NCBI GenBank assembly: GCA_019828565.1 | Contig: JAHDYR010000057.1 | Coordinates: 1 to 53,688, forward strand | Length of the DNA: 53,688 nt | Direction of reading: 5' to 3' | Source: Carpediemonas membranifera | Taxonomy: Eukaryota > Fornicata | Part shown: piece by piece, positions 10,009 through 19,400 of the stretch | Numbering within the stretch: the first letter of the stretch is position 1 | How the letters are laid out: each line of letters starts with the position of its first letter | Made by a program: the position numbers and the translations under genes | Notes under the pieces: generated by a model | Databases searched by the model: none | Told to the model about the DNA's origin: nothing | The model's input: the letters and a program-made list of their open reading frames with translations, nothing else

Positions 10009-11784
10009 ATGGCCTCCGTGCTCCTTCTAGAGACTATTCGAACAAACAAGAAGGTGTATGGGCACCATGAAAACAACAGACTGCGCGAGAAGCTTGATAC
10101 GTTCCACGCACAGTTCACATTCATCAAGACGTTCATTACAGCCAAACTACGCTTCTATCAGGATATCAAGGCAGATGAAGAGGTTAATCCGTACATGTGG
10201 ATGACAATTCAGTCAATTGTCACTGAAATGGACCGCCAGCTGCGCGAGGCTGAATCGCAGCTTTGCGATGTCTTCGTGGATGTCTCCTCTGAAGACAGCT
10301 GCCCCACCGTAGCAGTCTTCACCTCACTCGTACGAGCGCGGCGCACAGTCTCACTCCTCCATCCCCTTGCCGAGAAGCTCCTTGCCGTCGACGCTGCGGG
10401 GTACCATCCCACGAACCAAAAGGGGCCGGCCCGCCTCTCAGGCCTGCTCAACGAGCTATACTTCAGGAGCATACGGATACTCGACCCGGCCCACGCCGCC
10501 CACGCCCTGTGCCGGGCGGCCATCCACCCGCTGTGTTCCTCCATCGTCGAGGTCATGACCCGACCCAGCCCGGACCCGGCACTGTTATTCGCCATAGAGA
10601 TGGCTACCAAGCAGACCCTGCCCCTTGGACTCAACGGGGCGTGCCAGTCCATCCTCCAGAGTGTGCAGGACACCCGTATGGTGTCGGCCGCGAAGGCACC
10701 GCCCATGCCAGCTGACCCAGTGGTTGACAGGCTGATCGAGGCCATGTACAGCGGGCTGGGTGCCGCGGAGTACCTGGCTGAAATGTACCGCGAGCTGTCA
10801 CAGGACGCCGCTGCAGCCCTGCTCCGTTCTGGCCTGCTCGGTCATTTACAAATCCTATGCGCTGTCGGGTTGGGGGTCGACCCGTCAGTACGCCGTGCCA
10901 TGTACAGGGCCGCGGTCAGTCATCTCGAGGAGAGGGACGGCCGGCTGAGGGTTGCTGTCGTGGGGGGCCGGCCGATCAGCATCACGGGGTTCATGAATAG
11001 CATTCTTATGAAGTCGCCGCTGGGTGTGAGGCATCTCGAGCTGGCTAGGGACGCGAATGCGAGCTCTGTGATTGCTGCTGAGAACGCGCTGTCCTTACAC
11101 TGCACGGTGACGCTTTCAGACGACGTCGGCTTCGAGGTCTCCTACAATATCCCAAAGCCATTTGGATTCGTATGCACCCAGAGCCATATCAAGAAAATCT
11201 GCCAGATCGCACGGAGATTGGATAGATATCGACTCCTGGACGCGACTGTGACTCAACTCGAGGCGGATGCCCGGCAGTTCAAGGGCCTCCCCCTCCTCCC
11301 GCCCGCACTGAACCATCTGCCGAGCCTGCCCAAGCTGCGCCACGACCTGCAGCTTCTGGCGGTTGTGCTCCGTCTGCTGGACCGCGACATCAATACGGCG
11401 ATACAGGAGCGAGCCGCGGAGTTGTTTGCCGGGCTTCATTCGTGTACAATAGCTGGGATCAGCCCTTTGATCACTTCATTTATCGAGGATGTGAACGCGG
11501 CCACCCTTGGGTCAGGTCCGATCGTCTCATTCGTCGACACCCTCCTCGACTCGGCCGAGTTGCTGTGCACCGCGCTGTGGAAATCATTTGATTGGCTGGC
11601 TAAGAACAGGCAGGACGAGCTCCTGCTGACGGATAACCTGCACCATGAGGTCGCCAAGATCAGCAGCGATCGCCGGACCCGGCTCCTGCGGTTCCAGCAG
11701 AACCTGCGTCAGTTCGTCAGCAAGGCGGTGAAGAGCGACCTGTGCCCCGTGATGACAGCTGCACTATCCTGCGCGGAGGGGTGA
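10009..11784 (+). CDS. Gamma-tubulin complex protein (GCP)-like, divergent
   Basis: A 591-residue, mostly helical protein. Two regions resemble the Spc97/Spc98 (GCP) family. One is around residues 140-195, where a heptad-rich segment ending in ALCRAAIHPLCSSIVEVM parallels the GRIP1 'L...AS.PY...L..WI' signature. The other is around 365-420, where VTLSDDVGFEVSYNIPKPFGFV followed by a basic helix parallels the GRIP2 'YEVPWPLNLI' segment. A later LRHDLQLLAVVLRLL helix fits the conserved LRH motif. GCPs form the ring that nucleates microtubules at basal bodies. The match is by pattern only and several consensus residues are missing, so a non-GCP helical protein is not excluded. Confidence 0.5.
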   Translation: MASVLLLETIRTNKKVYGHHENNRLREKLDTFHAQFTFIKTFITAKLRFYQDIKADEEVNPYMWMTIQSIVTEMDRQLREAESQLCDVFVDVSSEDSCPTVAVFTSLVRARRTVSLLHPLAEKLLAVDAAGYHPTNQKGPARLSGLLNELYFRSIRILDPAHAAHALCRAAIHPLCSSIVEVMTRPSPDPALLFAIEMATKQTLPLGLNGACQSILQSVQDTRMVSAAKAPPMPADPVVDRLIEAMYSGLGAAEYLAEMYRELSQDAAAALLRSGLLGHLQILCAVGLGVDPSVRRAMYRAAVSHLEERDGRLRVAVVGGRPISITGFMNSILMKSPLGVRHLELARDANASSVIAAENALSLHCTVTLSDDVGFEVSYNIPKPFGFVCTQSHIKKICQIARRLDRYRLLDATVTQLEADARQFKGLPLLPPALNHLPSLPKLRHDLQLLAVVLRLLDRDINTAIQERAAELFAGLHSCTIAGISPLITSFIEDVNAATLGSGPIVSFVDTLLDSAELLCTALWKSFDWLAKNRQDELLLTDNLHHEVAKISSDRRTRLLRFQQNLRQFVSKAVKSDLCPVMTAALSCAEG

Positions 11785-11863
11785 TGGGGCGAGTAATGGC
11801 ACTAATAAATGCACGCTTGGAGTGTTGAGCCGAACACCTTAATCATAGTCCACACATTTATTC

Positions 11864-13636
11864 TTAACGGGCTTCCTTCCACGTGATGTCTGGGAGCGTG
11901 AAGATCGCTCTCGTGACATACATCCCGGTAAGATCGGCCATAACTTTGCCGTCGGTCGAGAGCAGGTAAAGCCCGTTGTCATTCGGGTCTTGGGACTCAT
12001 GCAGGTACTTGTCGTTCTTGTTCGAATGGGTCGTCTGGTAGCGTCTCTTACCTCCACTGAGACGGAAAAGGTGGTTGTGCTTGTAACCCTGCCCCGTGTT
12101 GCGGAAAATAGGGGAGGCCTCCGGGCCAGTGCCGGAAGATTTTTCTAACCAGCAAACCGTCTCTGAGATGTCCTCCCACTTGTCCGGCACAGTTGGTGTG
12201 TCCGTTCTCTCGGCCAGGGGGCTGAGGCAGGCCGACACGTCGTCTCGAATGGGTCGGTTGGGTGTCTGAAGAAGGCTCTGAATGTCTCGTCTCAGTCTTT
12301 CCTCCTCAGCAGTCGGTGCGGCATCAGTTGGCTCAGTCTTGACTCTGGACGGGTCAGCGAGCTCCTCGGCCATGAACGTGGGCATCGACAGGCCAGTGAC
12401 GAAGACCTTGTGGCCCTTCTTGTTCAGGAAGAAAGCGCTGTTATCATCGTCTGTCTGGAGCACACGAAGGACGGTGTCAGAGTCAGTAGTGTAGCTCTTA
12501 TGAGCCCGGCCCTTATCGTCATAAGTCACTGTGTAGAGTTTCTTGTTGTCGGCCTTGAAGTAGATAAACTCGTTTGAGTCGCCACTCAGGGCGGCGATAA
12601 CACAGTCACCCCAGGGCGAAAGGCTGTACTCCTCGAGGCGGTAAATGTTGTCCGACAGCTCGGGTATGGCCGTATAGAAGTCCTTAGTGGCGACGCTCTT
12701 CCAGGTGACCCTGGTGTTTCCCATATAGATGTCAATCAAGCCGTCCTCGTTCTTGATCGCCTTCAGGAAGGGGAAGAACCCGTTCGTATAGCGTTGCTGG
12801 TGGCTGGGGGGGTCAGTGTTCGGGTTCGTATAGTCGAAGTAAATCTCTTTCTTATACATGTCATAAAACAAGGGAAGACCGTTGCAAGTAACAATCGATT
12901 TGTGTCTCCAGTTTGACACGGCCGGTGGCGGCGGGAACTCGTTGGCCAGACGGACGAGCTCACCCATCTTCTCCATGAAGGCGGAATCGCGGGTTGGGGC
13001 GAGCTCGCCCAGCATGATCGTAGTCTTCGAGCTCTGATGCTTATTACAGCGATATTCGTACTTGATGCTGTATAGAACATCACCAATACGCTTGACAGCC
13101 GCGTTCGACTTGGCGACTTTGGTCACAGCACTACTGCACCAGTAATGATACGCCTCGAGAGCGCGGAGGCAGACATGGATGTCGGTGAGGGGCATATCGC
13201 TCTTCAGCGCACGGATTATGGCACCATCCAGGCCCTGGTCGCCGGTGCGGTTCTCGCGCTTGCTCTCGATACGAAGATTGGCATAGTCGTTCATTAGGTC
13301 AGAAAGTTGCTGCTTCAGGTCGTTGGTCGGTTTGGGGAGTCCTATACCAAGGGTTTTGGATCGAAAGATCGTCTCCATAACCTTGAAAGAGAAAATATGA
13401 CCAGCTTCGAGCTGCTTCCCTTGTATTTCAGTCCCATGCAGCTTATGAACGCCATGTGTCCTGAGGTTGTCCCTATTGACCAGTTTCCAAAGCAGTTCGC
13501 CACCCTCATCAGGAATGGGCTCGAGTTTGCAGTAAGGAACGGATGAAACAGTAGGCTCTGCGACTTCACCAGCTCCCTGTTCCCCTTCTTCCTGTTTGAT
13601 TCGATGTTCAGCGTCGGAATCGTTAGTAATGGTCAT
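11864..13636 (-). CDS. Hypothetical protein, 590 residues
   Basis: No family recognised. The protein is soluble, with an acidic N-terminus, a middle region rich in aromatic and charged residues that reads like alternating beta strands (repeated Y/F-x-D and K-x-Y elements at ~260-420), and a charged linker before the C-terminal ~100 residues. Two psi-K-x-E sites, IKQE near residue 13 and VKTE near 430, match the SUMO-attachment consensus. There is no signal peptide or membrane segment. It is convergent with the GCP-like gene, with 79 bases between the stops. Intact length and normal codon pattern argue it is a real gene. Confidence 0.75.
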   Translation of the reverse strand: MTITNDSDAEHRIKQEEGEQGAGEVAEPTVSSVPYCKLEPIPDEGGELLWKLVNRDNLRTHGVHKLHGTEIQGKQLEAGHIFSFKVMETIFRSKTLGIGLPKPTNDLKQQLSDLMNDYANLRIESKRENRTGDQGLDGAIIRALKSDMPLTDIHVCLRALEAYHYWCSSAVTKVAKSNAAVKRIGDVLYSIKYEYRCNKHQSSKTTIMLGELAPTRDSAFMEKMGELVRLANEFPPPPAVSNWRHKSIVTCNGLPLFYDMYKKEIYFDYTNPNTDPPSHQQRYTNGFFPFLKAIKNEDGLIDIYMGNTRVTWKSVATKDFYTAIPELSDNIYRLEEYSLSPWGDCVIAALSGDSNEFIYFKADNKKLYTVTYDDKGRAHKSYTTDSDTVLRVLQTDDDNSAFFLNKKGHKVFVTGLSMPTFMAEELADPSRVKTEPTDAAPTAEEERLRRDIQSLLQTPNRPIRDDVSACLSPLAERTDTPTVPDKWEDISETVCWLEKSSGTGPEASPIFRNTGQGYKHNHLFRLSGGKRRYQTTHSNKNDKYLHESQDPNDNGLYLLSTDGKVMADLTGMYVTRAIFTLPDITWKEAR

Positions 13637-13769
13637 GCCGTGTATCTTGCGCCAAAAGAAAAAAAAAGAGATTCACTCTGGCAAATCTGAGATTGAATAT
13701 GAATTGACGAATCTCGCCTGTGCCCTGAACCGGGAAATTTATAAACACGGGCAGGGTTAGACTGCGCGC

Positions 13770-15821
13770 CTATGCGAAATTGGAGAGGAGGCTGACCGCG
13801 CCGAGGGGCACGGTGATGACTACCAGCACAACGGCAGCCCACGCACTCTTGTCGGTGAGCTGGCTCTTCCAGGTGCTCCGCTCCGCAGTTTTCGACTGGA
13901 ATGAGGTCCTGAACCTGAGGTAGAAGAGGGCGGGGCACGCGAAGTAGATGAGCACGCCGCCGATGCTGAAGAGGATGTTGAATACGAGCGACACAGATGG
14001 GATGAGTGTCGCGACGATGAGGATGCACAGCAGCAGGACGGCCGCGCTGACAACGTGGGAGGGCCAGCCAAAGGTGTAGGGCCGACGTCTAAAGACAGAC
14101 CAGGCGGCGTTGAGGATGGACTGGCGCGTGGCGAAGTGGACGAGGGGCATGCTGAACGTGATTACAGTGCTCATGGCGGCGAGGGCCATGTCCCTAGCGA
14201 TGTTTGTGCCCGTGTAGCTCATGAGGATGTTGTCCTTGGTGTCCTCGTCACCGAACTCTAGATACCCGCTCACACCCACGATGGTGTAGACAATGAGGCA
14301 GATCGTCAGACCGAGAGAGAGGGACGCCCAGATGCGGCGCCAGTCCTTATCGCTCCCGGACTTGACGACCTTACCCTGCTTCATCAGGGCCCGCTTCTCA
14401 CGACGGGACAGCGACCCGGCCCGACTGCGGCCCAGGGGCGACATGTTGCCGAGAGCAGACCCGTCGACGGCGAAGGGCTCGGTGGGGGTGTGGGTGCCGG
14501 AGCCGTGGGGGGAGGCCTCGCCCTCCTCGACGTGACTGTCCTTGACCTCGGGGTAGTCAGCGTTGGTGCGGCGGACGGTGGTGTGGCCGATAAACTGGAG
14601 GGTGGCGATGGTGGCGCCGGGGGACTCGGATTCAGGTGCGGGGGTCTCTGGGGGCGAGAGGAGGGAGAGCTCCTTCTTCTTGAGCTCCTGGTAGATCGAG
14701 GGCAGGGTAAAGTGCGCGGCGAAGGCTGTGGAGTACAGGGAGATCGCCATGAACGCAGAGAGGTCGAACTTGAACCAGGTGACGCTGTTGGTGAGGATGG
14801 CAGCGCTGCCTTGGCTCAGAGAGTAGAGGCACGAGAGGAAGACAAAGACCGTCGTGAAGAGCACGCACGCCACAGAGATGCCGGAGGTGAATGACAGCAG
14901 CCGGAGGCTCTTGAGACAGCAGAGGGGGAAGATGATGAAGGTCATGACGATGATCCGGATGACGAGGGGCGAGTGGAGGAAGGGGATGAAGGGGAGATAC
15001 GACTTGGCAAGACTCGAGACGTAGTCGCCGATGATGATGGTGTAGGCGATCAGCACACCCGTGGTCAAAAGGGCGATGAGCAGCTCGATGACGGGGCCAG
15101 CCCAGCCACCAAAGCACTTGACAGCCAGGGCGCGGTAGGAATAGACGCGGGGGGACAGACGGTGGCATGCACGGACGAGAACGCGCATGGAGAACATCAT
15201 GACGAGGAAGGAGACGATGATGAGGATGCCTCCAAACACAAGGCCGGCCGACTTGAAGGCGAAGGGCAGCGTCACCGTGCCCGCGCCAAGGATGGTGTTG
15301 GCGATGTTGAAGATGGAGGCAAAGATGCCTGCCTCGCCTGCATCAGAAGGATCAACCACGGGAGCACCGGCGAGGGTTTCGTGGAGCTTGCCAGCAACGA
15401 GCTCGGCATGGTCGGCAAACGTCTGCTTGCCGTCCTGTGCGTCTTCGGGGCTGCTCTCGGGATGATCAGAAGGGGGAGTGATGGCGTCCGGCGTCTTGTC
15501 GGCATCTGTTGCCGTGGCATCCGAATTGGGGCCCTCAGCGATGGCCACGGGGACGATGGATTCGTTCGCCAGCTCCTCAAAGTCTTCAGTAATCTTTTCA
15601 TTATCAACAGGAGCATCATCGGAGCGTTCTCCGAGAATCTCATCGTCAGCGGAGACGACAGCTTCTTGCGAAATCAGCTCCTCATCGGAGTGAACCTCGA
15701 GAATAGAATCATTTGGGTTCACAACACTGGCATTAAGCTCATCCACAACAACAGCGGATGTATCGTTTTCAGCCATGAACTTGATCGGCGTTCGCTCGAT
15801 CTCGGGGGAAATCGAGGTCAT
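13770..15821 (-). CDS. Amino acid transporter, SLC38/AVT (AAAP) family
   Basis: A 683-residue transporter. After an acidic cytosolic N-terminal extension of about 165 residues, the first membrane helix has the family motif SIFNIANTILGAGTVTLPFAF. Ten or so further helices follow, giving the 11-helix LeuT-like fold of the amino acid/auxin permease family. A long hydrophilic loop (~385-500), rich in Pro, Ser, Glu and basic residues, interrupts the helices in the second half. SLC38/AVT proteins move neutral or cationic amino acids coupled to Na+ or H+, at the plasma membrane or the vacuole/lysosome; substrate and site cannot be read here. The N-terminal extension is longer than usual and may hold trafficking or regulatory sites. 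Confidence 0.9.
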   Translation of the reverse strand: MTSISPEIERTPIKFMAENDTSAVVVDELNASVVNPNDSILEVHSDEELISQEAVVSADDEILGERSDDAPVDNEKITEDFEELANESIVPVAIAEGPNSDATATDADKTPDAITPPSDHPESSPEDAQDGKQTFADHAELVAGKLHETLAGAPVVDPSDAGEAGIFASIFNIANTILGAGTVTLPFAFKSAGLVFGGILIIVSFLVMMFSMRVLVRACHRLSPRVYSYRALAVKCFGGWAGPVIELLIALLTTGVLIAYTIIIGDYVSSLAKSYLPFIPFLHSPLVIRIIVMTFIIFPLCCLKSLRLLSFTSGISVACVLFTTVFVFLSCLYSLSQGSAAILTNSVTWFKFDLSAFMAISLYSTAFAAHFTLPSIYQELKKKELSLLSPPETPAPESESPGATIATLQFIGHTTVRRTNADYPEVKDSHVEEGEASPHGSGTHTPTEPFAVDGSALGNMSPLGRSRAGSLSRREKRALMKQGKVVKSGSDKDWRRIWASLSLGLTICLIVYTIVGVSGYLEFGDEDTKDNILMSYTGTNIARDMALAAMSTVITFSMPLVHFATRQSILNAAWSVFRRRPYTFGWPSHVVSAAVLLLCILIVATLIPSVSLVFNILFSIGGVLIYFACPALFYLRFRTSFQSKTAERSTWKSQLTDKSAWAAVVLVVITVPLGAVSLLSNFA

Positions 15822-16401
15822 GGCGGGTCAACGATCGTAGAAATAACAAAAGCGGGGCCAATCGGGCTGTAATTCCTGATCGTAATGCTCCATGAAGGCC
15901 CCAGACCCGGGACCTACCAAGCCAAAAGCATATTCATAAAATGGTGATTGCGGGAAATCGAATAGATTCGATCCTTAGTAACTCGTAATCTGATCCGACA
16001 AATGGGCCAAGGTCGACTATCTGGCTGACTGCCGTGCCCAGTGCTGAAATTCCGGTGATATTTGCCTCAATGCGCGACATACAGTCCGATTATGATTCAA
16101 TCGGCCTGATTGGTCGAAGATCTACAGATTCTTACAAGAGATGTGATCTCAAAATGATACAGTCACATACTCCGATCACCTACGGCCTTCATTCGAGGAT
16201 ATCGGGTCAACCCACCAGACGGCGACCCGACGGCAGCTGTTGACCATTGTTGAACCGGTGTTGTGAGAACAGCGGACTGGAACAAGGGAACAAAGATGCT
16301 GGACGCGGTGTCGAGGTCAGTCTCTGCAGGATGTCACAGCCCCGGCAGGTCAGCTTCGACCGTTGATGCAAGAAAAAATTCTTGTGTTCTCAACGCGCAA
16401 A
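15822..16401. other. Divergent promoter region, 580 bases
   Basis: Separates the divergently transcribed transporter and surface-protein genes and should contain both promoters. Short open frames here have no recognisable features. No strong repeat or RNA gene was noticed. Confidence 0.4.
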
Positions 16402-19400
16402 ATGCCGTTTTCTACCCGCTTAGTGGTAGTTCTGCTGTGCATTAGCGCATGCTTCGCCTACCAGATGCTTAGGCCCTTCGAAACGCTCGGCAATAGCGGT
16501 GAAATATCCTCTGTTGCTGTTTCATCTGACAATCTCTTCGTAGGCATGCCCGACGCCAACTCTGTGCTCGTCTACGCATTCTCTGCGAACTACAAGTGGT
16601 ACCATCTCGAAACTCTGACCGGTACCGGCTCTTTCGGCACCTCCGTCGCTTACACTGACGGCGTTCTTCTCGTCGGCAACCCATCTCTCGGGTCCTACGG
16701 TGGTTTCCACGTCTACACCGTGGATTCCAACGTTGTGACATTCGTAGCGGATATTACCGACGGGATGACGAACACCAAGTCCGGTGACACGATCGCTGTG
16801 GCCCTTGTTGACACGACCCTCTACGCACTCATCGGATGCGACGTGATCGACACCGGCACATCCTCAGCCCTTGTCCTGCACACCGCATCGACGACCGACC
16901 TCACCAGCTGGTCATTCGGCGCCACACTGACTGTGGCAGGGTCGTCTCTCCTCGGTAAGGAACTCAGCTTCGGGTCGGGTGGTTCACACGTCGCAGTGGT
17001 ATCGGGTGTCATCGATGGAAAAGAGGCGGCCTTCACTGTGGACGTCACCACGCTTGATGCGGACGCCGGGACCGTGCAGATCTTTGACGTCGTCTCACAA
17101 ACCACCAGTAATCTCGCCGCGGCTGTGATGAATGGCACGAAGATCTTCACAGTGGACTCTACCCAGCCCTACTACGGCGACTACACGTCCGGGGCCCCCA
17201 CCATGGCGACCACGACGTTTGGCGACACCCCCGCCACCCTCGGCATCGCCACCGACGGTCCGTGGGTCGGCTACGCGGTCAGTGCAGTCTCCTCGCCGGC
17301 CAACGTGTACTACGACGTCGCCGTTGTCCTCTCGTACTACGACAGCGATGAGGGCAGCATCACGAGCACGCTGACGACGCCCCTCGCCCCCGATGTCACG
17401 GAGGACGACCTCACCGTCGGTGTGATGGGCCTGTGGATGGCAGACGGCCACGCCGTGCTGCTGGACGGCACATCCACGCGTCTGTTCACATACAAGCTCT
17501 CCCCTTGCCTGCCCGGGTTCGAGATGGACAGTGACCAGTGCGTGCCGTGCCGCGCAGGGTACTACAGCGCCTCTACTGACATGCACCACTGCCTCAGATG
17601 CCCGCCGGGCACGTACCAGCCCAGCACTGGTCAGAACGAGTGCCTCGCAGTCACCGCGGGCTACACCCTCGGGGCCGCCACCACGACGACCGCATGCCCC
17701 GCGGGCTACACCTCCTACGCTACACTCTACCCGACGGACTACTCCACGGCGTCCCAGCAGGCCATCCCCACCACCGAGCTGGTCGGGTCGTACGGCGCCC
17801 AGTCCCCCTCCCTCGTCAAGGCCGGAGACTTCATCGTCCTGGGAAGCTACGTCGACGGCTCCTCTCTCGGCGCGGTGCTGTACTTCAACCCGCAGACGGT
17901 GGCGACGGACTCCTACACGTTGCTGCGGACCAGCACTGACGGCGACGGGTACGGCATGAACATCGCCGCCACAGACGACTACCTCGTCGTCGGGGCGTAT
18001 AAGACAAGTGCGACTGTGGATGACGAGGGTGCAGTTTATGTTTATGAGATTGGGAGCTCATCAATTGATTACTATGCCATCATTAGTAACCACGCGCCCG
18101 CCTTTGAGAGTCACTTCGGCGTCTGTGTGGCGGTGAGCGGCACGACTATTGCTGTCGGCGCACAGTTGGACACATCCATCTACTTCTACGAGCTCGTCGA
18201 CGGCACATTTACTCTCGACAACGGCCTGACCAAGACCGGCGTGACCATCGACGAGTTCTCCTCCATGGTGATGAACGACGACTTCCTGGTCTACAACGAC
18301 GGCTCCTCGCTCTCCTCCAGCACCGTCACCGTCTACTCCGCCTCGTACTCCTCAGCCCTCTCTCATCAATATTCCCGCAGGTTAAGGTCCGCACTTTACG
18401 GCAGCACCCTGGTCATGGGGTCCGCCGCCGCCACCGACCCGGTATCGTCCATTGTTGGGACGGGTGAGGTGCATGTTTATGACTTGTTCGACGCCCCCAC
18501 GACGTCCAAACTCGCCCAGATCCTTCGACTCGAGGGTGCGACTGAGGACACGATGCTCGGGTTCAGCGTGGCCTATGACGGGACCCGCATCATCGCCGGC
18601 ACACCATCTTTGAATGTGGACTACAACTACTACGGCGGCTACACCACGTGGACCCAGGACAACGGCGGCACATGGACCCTAGAAAGTCAGAGGGTGGCCA
18701 CCGGACCGACCCTGTTCATCGGCAACGGCGTCGCGGAGCTCGACTCCTTCATTGTCACGTTTGGATTCGATGATACGGACACGTCCCAGGTGATCCTCGA
18801 CATCACCAGGGTCGGTGTGAACCCGCAGACATGCATCGCCACTGCTGTATCCCAGCGCTGTCAGGCCGGGCAGGAGTGGGACTCCGACGCTGGGGCATGT
18901 GTTGCGTGCGGTCAGGGCACGCTGTCGTCGACATACGGCAGCATGTGCCACGCCCCCGCCCCTGGTTACATCCCCGCCGCCTCCACTGGGGCAACGGCTG
19001 AGGCCCCCTGCCCCACCGGCCAACACCCCGACATTCTTGGGACCGTGTGCGAAGTGACCGGGACGGGGTCCATGTCGTACTGGGACTCGACGTACCGGGC
19101 CTGTAATGGCGCGGGAGAGTACCAGGACGAGGCGGGGCAGACTGTGTGCAAGGTGAACGACCTGGGCTATGAACCCTCGGACACCAGGACCAGCCAGGTC
19201 ATGTGCAGCAGCGGGTACTACCAGAACGAGACGCGTCAGGACTCATGCAAGACCGCTGATAAGGGGTTCCACGTCGACGGCAGCGGCGACCATTCCAGCC
19301 AGACGGCATGCGACGGGACGGGCGAGTACCAGGACGAAACTGCACAGAGCAGCTGTAAGACCGCGGAGAAGGGGTACGCCGCAGCTGCCGACCGGCTATC

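Noticed and set aside
14973-15872. 299-codon plus-strand open frame
   Set aside because: Antisense to the transporter N-terminus and helices; low-complexity, His/Asp/Gly-rich.
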